From an uncultured bacterium (GTDB lineage Bacteria > Cyanobacteriota > Vampirovibrionia > Gastranaerophilales > Gastranaerophilaceae): DNA of 5,264 nucleotides. Location of the stretch: NCBI GenBank assembly GCA_902782905.1, contig CACZPB010000069.1, positions 1 through 5,264 of the forward strand, read 5' to 3'. Below, in pieces: positions 1-4,904 of this stretch (positions are counted from its first letter, which is position 1; the number at the start of each line of letters is the position of its first letter). The translations under genes were made by a program, and so were the position numbers. The notes under the pieces were generated by a model. That model had not been told where the DNA came from, searched no databases, and was given only the letters and a program-made list of their open reading frames with translations.

Positions 1-377
1 ATTTTTCTGTTATAATGACCGACTGAATATTCCCTCAAATATTCTTTTGTACCGATTGTTACATAAGCCTTGTAATATTGACCGCCGCGGGTTGACATTT
101 CTGTGCACCCAACAGCACCTACATCATTGCAATTTGCAACAAAGTCAACAAACTCTACTTCTATATTAGCGTTATCTGGATTGCTTACAAACTTAAACCT
201 GACAAGAGCACCTGATTTTTCCTGCCATGCTTCGAATGCCTGTTTCATAAGCAGACTAAAGTTTCCATATTCCGGAATATATACAAAAATCGGCTGACCA
301 ACCCAGCGAGGTTTTTCTAACGCAAAGCAGACCGCAGTTGATAAAATTAAAACAACTGAAATTAAAATCTTTTTCAT
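1..377 (-). CDS. Secreted protein, matrixin-like metalloprotease N-terminal part (cut by left window edge)
   Basis: This frame opens at an ATG (377-375) and stays open for 125 codons to the window edge, so the C-terminus is missing. Residues 1-19 form a typical signal peptide: Lys-Lys, a hydrophobic core, then CFA with probable cleavage after Ala19. The mature start (W25, then PIFVYIP at 29-35, then AFEAW at 47-51, ALVRFKFV at 57-64, and ANIEVEFVD at 70-78) follows the pattern of matrixin-like zinc peptidases (M10A/M12B group): a strand, a helix ending in a tryptophan, a strand, then an acidic beta strand. The zinc-binding HExxH motif would lie beyond the window, so activity cannot be judged. 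The gene starts 15 bases after the purB stop and is probably cotranscribed with it. No Shine-Dalgarno sequence precedes the ATG. The coding call is solid; the family assignment is inferred from pattern only. Confidence 0.75.
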   Translation of the reverse strand, partial: MKKILISVVLILSTAVCFALEKPRWVGQPIFVYIPEYGNFSLLMKQAFEAWQEKSGALVRFKFVSNPDNANIEVEFVDFVANCNDVGAVGCTEMSTRGGQYYKAYVTIGTKEYLREYSVGHYNRK

Positions 378-392
378 ATTTATATTATTATT

Positions 393-1679
393 TTAAAACC
401 TTTTGAAGACATTTTCAATGTTTTTCAAATAATCAGCTGTTTCGAAGCAGGAATTCAATTCTTCTTCAGTTAGTTTAGAACTTACCTGCTTATCTCCAAG
501 AAGCCCTTGTTTAAAATCACCGCCATCGAGTGCCTCAAGAGCGTGTTTTTGGACTATTTTATAGGCTTCTTCGCGAGTGTAACCTTTTTCAACAAGTTTC
601 AAAAGAACCTTCTGAGAATAAATAACACCGCCGTATAGTTGAGTATTTTTTAGCATATTATCTTCGTGCACAACAAGATTTTTCATAACATTCAAAAATC
701 TATGAAGCATAAAATCAACAAGAATAAAACTGTCAGGGAAAATAATTCTCTCTGCGGAGCTGTGGGATATATCTCTTTCATGCCAAAGATTAATATTCTC
801 AAAAGCTGCAATCATATTTGAACGCACAACGCGCGCAAGACCGCACAAATTCTCGCACAAAACCGGATTTTTCTTATGCGGCATTGCAGATGAACCCTTT
901 TGCCCCTTGCCGAATCCCTCTTCCACTTCTCTTACTTCAGTTTTTTGAAGATGCCTAATCTCTGTAGCAAATTGTTCTATTATTGACGCTATAGAAGCCA
1001 ATGATGCCATTAATTTTGCATGCCTGTCACGAGAAATAATCTGGGTTGAAATTTTAGCTGGGGGTAAATCTAAATATTTACAAGCCAAAGTTTCAATTTC
1101 TGGCGGAACATTGCTGTAAGTTCCAACAGGACCTGAAATTTGACCGACTAAAATTTCTTTTAAGGCAAATTCGAAGCTTTCTTTGGCTCTAATTAGTTCA
1201 TCAAGCCAGTTCAAGAGTTTAAACCCGAATGTCGTAACTTCTGCGTGTACTCCGTGAGAACGTCCTATACAAATCGTATTTTTATATTTAAAAGCAAGCT
1301 CGTTAACTGTTTTTATAAGCTCGTTTAAATCCTCTAATATAATCTTAGACGAATCTTTTATTTGGAGAGCAAAAGCAGTATCAATAACATCAGAGCTGGT
1401 TAGACCCATGTGTATGTATTTTGCATTTTCTTCTCCTACCGTTTCGTTTACGGCAGTTAAAAAGGCAATGACATCGTGTCTTACTTCGCGCTCTATTTCA
1501 TCAATTCTGTCAAGAGTAAAAGATGCCTTATTCTTAATTTCATCTAAATTCTTCTTAGGAATTTGTCCGAGTTTTGCATAAGCTTCACATACAGCCAGCT
1601 CAACATCCAAGTAATACTTAAACTTGGACTCCAGTTCCCATATTTTTTTTATTTCTTCTCTTGAATATCTGTCTATCAT
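393..1679 (-). CDS. purB: Adenylosuccinate lyase
   Basis: Cytoplasmic enzyme of purine synthesis. It releases fumarate from SAICAR and from adenylosuccinate, giving AICAR and AMP. From the chosen start it has 428 residues, the usual bacterial length. Hallmarks of the fumarase/aspartase superfamily are present: TSSD at 94-97, GRSHGVHAE at 139-147 with the expected general-acid histidine, and the signature loop GSSAMPHKKNP at 262-272 carrying the catalytic serine. ERDISHSSAER at 301-311 is the conserved nucleotide-site helix. An ATG five codons upstream (1694) is in frame, but known PurB proteins begin M-I/V-E-R-Y-S, matching MIDRYS at 1679. The upstream ATG also directly abuts the terminator U-run. 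Neither start has a Shine-Dalgarno sequence. A TATAAT box ends six bases before 1679, which suggests a leaderless mRNA. No other purine gene is nearby. Confidence 0.96.
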   Translation of the reverse strand: MIDRYSREEIKKIWELESKFKYYLDVELAVCEAYAKLGQIPKKNLDEIKNKASFTLDRIDEIEREVRHDVIAFLTAVNETVGEENAKYIHMGLTSSDVIDTAFALQIKDSSKIILEDLNELIKTVNELAFKYKNTICIGRSHGVHAEVTTFGFKLLNWLDELIRAKESFEFALKEILVGQISGPVGTYSNVPPEIETLACKYLDLPPAKISTQIISRDRHAKLMASLASIASIIEQFATEIRHLQKTEVREVEEGFGKGQKGSSAMPHKKNPVLCENLCGLARVVRSNMIAAFENINLWHERDISHSSAERIIFPDSFILVDFMLHRFLNVMKNLVVHEDNMLKNTQLYGGVIYSQKVLLKLVEKGYTREEAYKIVQKHALEALDGGDFKQGLLGDKQVSSKLTEEELNSCFETADYLKNIENVFKRF

Positions 1680-1685
1680 ACTTAT

Positions 1686-1691
1686 ATTATA
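1686..1691 (-). promoter_or_regulatory. Candidate -10 box for purB (TATAAT), leaderless geometry
   Basis: On the minus strand a perfect TATAAT is followed by six bases (ATAAGT) and then the MIDRYS ATG at 1679. Standard -10 geometry would place +1 on or next to the A of that ATG. No convincing -35 box is seen at 16-18 bases; that region is occupied by the terminator hairpin. There is also no properly spaced TGn extension. The call rests on the perfect hexamer, the absence of a Shine-Dalgarno sequence, and the same arrangement at the gene starting at 2278. Confidence 0.45.
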
Positions 1692-1694
1692 CAT

Positions 1695-1728
1695 AAAAAA
1701 AGACAGATAAATTTTTTACCTGTCTTTT
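1695..1728 (-). terminator. Rho-independent-type terminator between the small secreted protein gene and purB
   Basis: Minus strand: AAAAGACAG, then G, TAAA, an AAA loop, TTTA, T, CTGTCTTTT, followed by TTT. This gives a 14-pair stem with one G-U wobble, and seven consecutive T residues close it. On the plus strand the wobble position becomes an A-C mismatch, so the structure is better as minus-strand RNA. It would end the transcript of the upstream secreted protein gene. The stem has few G-C pairs (three), so it may be leaky. Confidence 0.65.
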
Positions 1729-1735
1729 ATAAGTT

Positions 1736-1831
1736 CTAAACTCCGAATTGCTTCGTCGCCTTAATGGTTACTGTTCCTCTAAATGACGCAAAGCTTATAG
1801 TTTCTGCGCCAAGACAGAGTTCATTTACCCA
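1736..1831 (-). other. 3' region of the small protein gene with an in-frame open extension after its TAG stop
   Basis: Between the TAG stop at 1834-1832 and the terminator lie about 100 bases without an annotated gene. In the same frame as the upstream protein, 31 further codons are open before a second TAG at 1738-1736. They translate to a mixed-composition peptide (it contains ISFASFRGTVTIK) unlike the Ala/Lys-rich protein before it. A stop-free run of this length is not rare by chance. It may be a plain 3' UTR, the remnant of a longer protein or neighbouring gene, or a 3'-UTR-derived RNA ended by the hairpin. Confidence 0.3.
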
Positions 1832-2182
1832 CTATTTCCAGAATTTTAAGCTTTTCCAGAAAGATACTTCGTTATCTACAGCTTTTTTTGTATCATTGTA
1901 AGCTTTCTTTTGAGCATCTACTTTTGCTTGAGCTGCTGCTTTTCTTTCAGCTGCTGCTTTTTCAGCTGCTGCTTTTTGAGCTGCCGCTTTCTTTTCTGCT
2001 GCGGCTTTTTTAGCTGCTCTGTCTGCTTGAGCCTTGTCAATAGACGCATTCAATTGTTGTTCTTTCTTTGTAAGAGTATTTAAACCATTGTTTACAGAGT
2101 TAGTAAACTTTGTGAAACCGTTAGCTGCAAAAACAGAACCTGAAAATGCGATTAATGCTAATACTGTCAATAATTTTTTCAT
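1832..2182 (-). CDS. Small secreted Ala/Lys-rich helical protein
   Basis: A 116-residue protein of unknown function. Residues 1-19 form a signal peptide (MKK start, hydrophobic core, VFA before Ala20), so it is exported to the periplasm or outside the cell. After a polar, Asn-rich segment (20-48), residues 50-100 are almost entirely A, K, E, Q, R and D, as expected for one long charged helix or coiled coil. This includes about five near-copies of K-AAA-E/Q at 59-87. The C-terminus switches to an aromatic, basic tail (FWKSLKFWK) that could contact a membrane or cell-wall polymer. The composition recalls the TolA domain II helix, but no TolA membrane or C-terminal domain is present. The start has a strong Shine-Dalgarno sequence and a good promoter, and a terminator follows, so it is probably monocistronic and well expressed. 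Confidence 0.9.
   Translation of the reverse strand: MKKLLTVLALIAFSGSVFAANGFTKFTNSVNNGLNTLTKKEQQLNASIDKAQADRAAKKAAAEKKAAAQKAAAEKAAAERKAAAQAKVDAQKKAYNDTKKAVDNEVSFWKSLKFWK
1922..2008 (-). repeat. In-gene tandem repeat encoding K-AAA-E/Q units
   Basis: Within the small secreted protein, residues 59-87 are encoded by 15-18 base units of the type AAA-GCA-GCA-GCT-GAA/CAA. There are about five copies, with synonymous GCA/GCT/GCG/GCC variation and single-residue insertions of K or R. Such arrays change length by slippage, so copy number may differ between strains. Confidence 0.7.
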
Positions 2183-2188
2183 AATTAT

Positions 2189-2194
2189 CTCCTT
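2189..2194 (-). promoter_or_regulatory. Strong Shine-Dalgarno sequence of the small secreted protein
   Basis: Minus strand AAGGAG lies six bases before the ATG at 2182. It fixes the start codon. It contrasts with the neighbouring purB and glycosyltransferase starts, which have no such sequence. Confidence 0.9.
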
Positions 2195-2209
2195 TCTTAT
2201 TTTAACAAG

Positions 2210-2238
2210 ATTGTAGAATAGAATTTTTTATATTTCAA
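2210..2238 (-). promoter_or_regulatory. Sigma-70-type promoter of the small secreted protein
   Basis: Minus strand TTGAAA (2238-2233), a 17-base spacer, then TACAAT (2215-2210). This is a near-consensus arrangement. The predicted start is an A near 2203, giving a leader of about 20 bases that contains the AAGGAG site. Confidence 0.75.
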
Positions 2239-2242
2239 GTAA

Positions 2243-2271
2243 TTGTATTTTTTGTTAACTATATATATAAT
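2243..2271 (+). promoter_or_regulatory. Promoter of the glycosyltransferase-transketolase operon, probably leaderless
   Basis: TTGTAT (2243-2248), a 17-base spacer, then a perfect TATAAT (2266-2271). Six bases separate the -10 box from the ATG at 2278, so +1 should fall on or next to that A. No Shine-Dalgarno sequence is present in the AT-only stretch before the gene. The promoter is divergent from the one at 2238-2210; the -35 boxes are about five bases apart, so the two may compete for polymerase or share a regulator. Confidence 0.6.
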
Positions 2272-2277
2272 ATATTT

Positions 2278-2997
2278 ATGAGTATAAAATTATTGGGGAT
2301 AGAGATTGACGAGTTTGATTTTAAAGGTTCTATAAAAAGAGCTTTTGAACTTATGGGCGAAGACAAAGTTTCGCAAGTCGTCACTATAAATCCTGAAATG
2401 TTTGGGGAGGCAGAAGTTAATCCCGAGTTTAAGAGAATTGTTGACGAAGCAGAAATGGTTATTCCTGACGGTGTTGGCGTAAAAATTGCACTTAAGCTTA
2501 AAGGACATAATGTTGCAAGAATTCCGGGGGTTGATTTTGCAAAAAAAATGCTTGAAGAATGCGCTTTTACAGGAGAACGTGTTGCAATAATAGGTTCAAA
2601 AGAAGAAGTTGTACAAAAAGCCGTTAATAATCTAAAAAATGAGCTTAAAGGGCTTAACATTGTTTATAGCCATAACGGATATTTTAGTGATAATAACGCT
2701 ATTTATAACGAACTTAAAGAAGCTAATGCAAAACTCGTTTTGGTTGCGCTTGGCTCTCCGAAACAGGAATACTTTATATATGGAGCAAAAAAAATACTTC
2801 CACCCTGTATTATGGTTGGAATAGGCGGAAGTCTTGATGTTTGGTCAGGAGAAGTTAAAAGAGCACCTGAAATATATCAAAAATTAGGTTTAGAGTGGTT
2901 ATATAGGACTGTCTCTCAACCGGAGAGATTTAAGAGAATCTTTCCTGCGCTGCCGCTTTTTTTGTGGAAAAGTTTTAAATACAAAGAGGATAAATAA
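2278..2997 (+). CDS. tagA: WecG/TagA/CpsF family glycosyltransferase
   Basis: A 239-residue GT26-family enzyme, the normal family length. Characterised members add N-acetylmannosamine or a related sugar to undecaprenyl-diphosphate-linked GlcNAc on the inner membrane face, in wall teichoic acid, enterobacterial common antigen or capsule synthesis. Conserved blocks are in order: TIN at 36-38, PDG at 63-65 with the presumed catalytic Asp64, RIPGVDF at 81-87, GSPKQE at 159-164, GIGGSLDVWSG at 181-191, RAP at 195-197, EWLYR at 206-210 and QPERFKR at 214-220. The last, basic segment matches the C-terminal part that completes the active site and membrane contact in TagA. The donor sugar cannot be read from sequence, and tagA is used as a family name. 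It is the first gene of the operon; its TAA overlaps the next ATG by one base. No other polysaccharide gene is in view. Confidence 0.92.
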   Translation: MSIKLLGIEIDEFDFKGSIKRAFELMGEDKVSQVVTINPEMFGEAEVNPEFKRIVDEAEMVIPDGVGVKIALKLKGHNVARIPGVDFAKKMLEECAFTGERVAIIGSKEEVVQKAVNNLKNELKGLNIVYSHNGYFSDNNAIYNELKEANAKLVLVALGSPKQEYFIYGAKKILPPCIMVGIGGSLDVWSGEVKRAPEIYQKLGLEWLYRTVSQPERFKRIFPALPLFLWKSFKYKEDK

Positions 2998-3827
2998 TGC
3001 TTACAGATGAAGAACTAATAGAATTGAAAAAATCATCAGTCGAAACCCGCAGAAACATTCTCAAAATGATTCATTCTGCAAAGTCGGGACACCCCGGTGG
3101 TTCACTTTCAGGCGCAGACATCTTGAATGTTCTTTATAAAAAATGCTTGAATATACCTAAGGAATGGGACAAATCCCCTGATTTTGAGAAAAGAGACAGA
3201 TTTATTCTCTCAAAAGGGCACGCTTCGCCGCTTTTGTATTCAATTCTTGCGCAGCACGGACTTTTTCCTGAAGAAGAATTGATGACGTTTAGAAAATTTG
3301 GTTCTAAGCTTCAAGGTCATCCCGCAAAAGGATATGCAAAGGGCATTGAAACGTCTACCGGTTCACTCGGACAAGGAATTTCCATAGGTTGCGGCATCGC
3401 TCTCGGATTAAAACTCGACAAAAACCCTGCAACTGTTGTTGTATATACAGGAGACGGAGAGCTTCAAGAGGGGTCTTGCTGGGAAGCATTTATGGAAGCC
3501 GCTCACAGAAATCTTGATAATTTAATTGTTATTATAGACCGTAACAGACTTCAAATTGATGGAAACACGGAAGATGTAATGGGATTAGAAAGTTTATATG
3601 ATAAACTCAGAGCTTTTAACTGGGATGTGAAAGAGATTAATGGTCATGATTTTAACCAAATATACAGTGCATATAATTCGGCTAAAAAATCAACAAGACC
3701 TTGCGCTATTATTGCAAATACTATAAAAGGCAAAGGTGTTTCATTTATGGAAAACCAAGCCGGATGGCACGGCAAAGCACCTAGTGACGAAGAGCTTGCA
3801 TTAGCTCTTAAAGAATTGGAGGAATAA
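2997..3827 (+). CDS. tkt: Transketolase, N-terminal (thiamine diphosphate-binding) subunit
   Basis: A 276-residue protein corresponding to the first half of transketolase, which moves two-carbon units between sugar phosphates in the non-oxidative pentose phosphate pathway. Seen motifs: GHPGGS at 31-36, SKGHAS at 72-77, GSLGQG at 122-127, and the diphosphate/Mg motif GDGE at 152-155 with DRN at 181-183 (Asp153 and Asn183 as Mg ligands). KGKGVS at 244-249 and WHGKAP at 257-262 close the domain. It is complete at both ends, so it is a natural split subunit and not a truncation. It needs a partner of about 300 residues carrying the pyrimidine-binding and C-terminal domains; that partner is usually the next gene but is absent here. 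An AGAGGA sequence six bases before the ATG and the one-base overlap indicate coupling to the upstream gene. A paralogous sugar-specific transketolase cannot be excluded. Confidence 0.93.
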   Translation: MLTDEELIELKKSSVETRRNILKMIHSAKSGHPGGSLSGADILNVLYKKCLNIPKEWDKSPDFEKRDRFILSKGHASPLLYSILAQHGLFPEEELMTFRKFGSKLQGHPAKGYAKGIETSTGSLGQGISIGCGIALGLKLDKNPATVVVYTGDGELQEGSCWEAFMEAAHRNLDNLIVIIDRNRLQIDGNTEDVMGLESLYDKLRAFNWDVKEINGHDFNQIYSAYNSAKKSTRPCAIIANTIKGKGVSFMENQAGWHGKAPSDEELALALKELEE

Positions 3828-3830
3828 TCA

Positions 3831-4034
3831 ATGACTTGTCCGTTTTCACCGGAAAGAGAATGCAACAGCGAATGCCCGCTATTTATTGCACCAGAAGATT
3901 TGAATGAGTTTGTGGTAGCAAGACTTTCAAGTATCGGTGTCTTAAACCGAGACAAGGGTACCTGTTCTATGCGGGTTCTGGCACTCAGCCAAAGCAGACT
4001 TATTTTTGAAAAAACAAATTCCCGAGGAGGCTAG
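3831..4034 (+). CDS. Small cysteine-containing protein of unknown function
   Basis: A 67-residue protein I do not recognise. It starts three bases after the transketolase stop, with GGAGG (3818-3822) eight bases before the ATG, so translation is well supported. Cysteines are at 3, 11, 15 and 45; the first three sit in a compact N-terminal CP...C...CP segment. Four cysteines could bind zinc or an iron-sulfur cluster, but this is inference. The middle (22-40) looks helical. There is no signal peptide or membrane segment, so it is probably cytosolic. The tail ends in NSRGG, right where a G-rich repeat array begins, so the native C-terminus may have been altered or cut by repeat invasion. It occupies the place where the transketolase C-terminal subunit would be expected, but it is far too short to replace it. 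Confidence 0.75.
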   Translation: MTCPFSPERECNSECPLFIAPEDLNEFVVARLSSIGVLNRDKGTCSMRVLALSQSRLIFEKTNSRGG

Positions 4035-4075
4035 GGGCAAAGGGGTAAAAGGGCAAAGGGGAAAAGGGGTAAAGG
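4034..4075 (+). repeat. G-run tandem repeat with G-quadruplex spacing
   Basis: Six imperfect units of the type GGGG-C/T/A-AAA start at 4034, 4042, 4051, 4058, 4066 and 4074, a period of 7-9 bases. Five of the G-runs have three or more G (4,4,3,4,4), with 4-5 base linkers, so the array fits the usual G-quadruplex motif. It begins with the G of the preceding gene's TAG stop and fills most of the 58-base gap between two convergent genes. It resembles in style the short tandem heptamer repeats of cyanobacterial intergenic regions. No hairpin terminator with a U-run is seen in this gap. Confidence 0.8.
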
Positions 4076-4092
4076 AGCGAGTAATTAACTTA

Positions 4093-4830
4093 TTAGCGCA
4101 TTAACTTGTAAAGCATTACTCCGACTGAAATACTCAAATTTAACGACTCGACTTTGTCGCTCATCTCAATTGTTACATTTTTTGTTGCGAAGTTTTTCAA
4201 GTTTTCCGACAAACCTTTTGCTTCGCATCCAAACATCAAAAGAACTTTTTCTTGAGCTTTATAATCCCTAAGCCAAACAGAGTTATCGCTCTTTGGTAAA
4301 GTTGCAACACGTTCAAAATCAGAAAACGTATTTTTTAACAAATCAACATCTTTTATCTCAAATACGGGAACTTTCCAAAGGTTACCGACTGATGAGCGGA
4401 CACACTTGGGGTTATATAAATCAACCGTATCACCGTATAGAATTACCGCATCAACTCCAAATGCAGCCGAAGTTCTTAAAATGGTTCCCAAATTACCTGC
4501 ATCTTTTATATCTTCTAAAAGCAATACTTTTTTATACTTTGATGACCACTCTTGTTTTTTCTGTCTTGCTACTGCAACTGCCCTTGGCGCAGATGTTGTA
4601 GTAGAAATTTTTGATAAAACTGCCTCTGTTGTTTCAATTTTCTCTATTCCTTCAAAAGCTTCGTATCCTTCCAGTATAAAAAGATTTTCTATTTCTATTC
4701 CTGATTCAATCGCCTCTTCTATACATTTGTCACCCTCAAGCAAAAACAAACCGCTCTCATCACGGTATTTCCGCTGTTGAAGCTTTGCGGTCTCTTTTAC
4801 TAAATCATTGTTTACACTTGTTATTTTCAT
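4093..4830 (-). CDS. SpoU/TrmH-family RNA 2'-O-ribose methyltransferase
   Basis: A 245-residue SPOUT-class enzyme that uses S-adenosylmethionine to methylate a ribose 2'-OH in rRNA or tRNA. The N-terminal part (about 1-90) matches the SpoU substrate-binding domain, with LFLLEGDKCIEEA at 28-40. The C-terminal knotted domain has motif 1, DAGNLGTILR at 110-119 (Asn113, Arg119), then NPKCVRSSVGN at 140-150, motif 2, FGCEAKGL at 200-207, and motif 3, SDKVESLNLSIS at 224-235. Motif 2 is usually FGNEGxGL; the Asn to Cys and Gly to Ala changes are unusual, while the glutamate is kept. The target nucleotide cannot be read from sequence; RlmB-like and TsnR-like enzymes share this layout. The start is supported by AAAAGGA (4846-4840) nine bases upstream. 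It lies 74 bases behind the peptidase gene, possibly in one transcript. Confidence 0.92.
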   Translation of the reverse strand: MKITSVNNDLVKETAKLQQRKYRDESGLFLLEGDKCIEEAIESGIEIENLFILEGYEAFEGIEKIETTEAVLSKISTTTSAPRAVAVARQKKQEWSSKYKKVLLLEDIKDAGNLGTILRTSAAFGVDAVILYGDTVDLYNPKCVRSSVGNLWKVPVFEIKDVDLLKNTFSDFERVATLPKSDNSVWLRDYKAQEKVLLMFGCEAKGLSENLKNFATKNVTIEMSDKVESLNLSISVGVMLYKLMR

Positions 4831-4840
4831 AATATTTTAT

Positions 4841-4883
4841 CCTTTTGCCCCCTCACCCTTGCCCTCTCCCGTTGGGCGAGGGT
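4841..4883. repeat. REP-like C/G-rich palindrome with two alternative hairpins
   Basis: In an otherwise AT-rich gap, two mutually exclusive stems can form. One is CCCTCTCCC (4862-4870) with GGGCGAGGG (4874-4882), loop GTT, one mismatch. The other is ACCCTTGCCC (4855-4864) with GGGCGAGGGT (4874-4883), ten pairs including a T-G wobble, loop of nine. CCCTC...GAGGG palindromes of this kind are common REP-type repeats in many bacteria (general knowledge). It has no U-run on either strand, so it is not a classical terminator. It lies in the leader of the methyltransferase gene, and its edge supplies that gene's AAAAGGA ribosome binding site. Confidence 0.65.
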
Positions 4884-4904
4884 ATAAAAAAGGAGTTGTT
4901 AGTT

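Noticed and set aside
11..16. TATAAT on the plus strand near the left edge
   Set aside because: It lies inside the coding region of the minus-strand secreted protein, with no downstream plus-strand gene to serve.
103..297. Plus-strand open frame of 64 codons
   Set aside because: Antisense to the signal-peptide-bearing secreted protein on the minus strand; low-complexity Ser/Thr-rich product and no ribosome binding site.
1695..1831. Purine-responsive riboswitch or tRNA upstream of purB
   Set aside because: No purine aptamer core or tRNA cloverleaf and T-loop sequence could be found; the only clear structure is the terminator hairpin.
1763..1903. Plus-strand open frame of 46 codons starting ATGGTTACTG
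   Set aside because: No ribosome binding site, and it runs antisense into the end of the small secreted protein; length is within chance expectation.
2259..2660. Minus-strand open frame of 133 codons
   Set aside because: Antisense to the glycosyltransferase, whose motifs are unambiguous; the Ser/Pro/Thr-rich product is a typical reverse-strand shadow.
4034..4075. CRISPR array
   Set aside because: Period of only 7-9 bases with no spacers; it is a simple tandem repeat.
4084..4107. Direct repeat ATTAACTT (4084-4091 and 4100-4107) as an insertion target duplication
   Set aside because: Only eight A/T-rich bases, separated by eight bases and partly inside the methyltransferase coding end; chance is likely.
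4406..4780. Plus-strand open frame of 124 codons
   Set aside because: Antisense to the SpoU methyltransferase, with no ribosome binding site and Ser-rich shadow composition.
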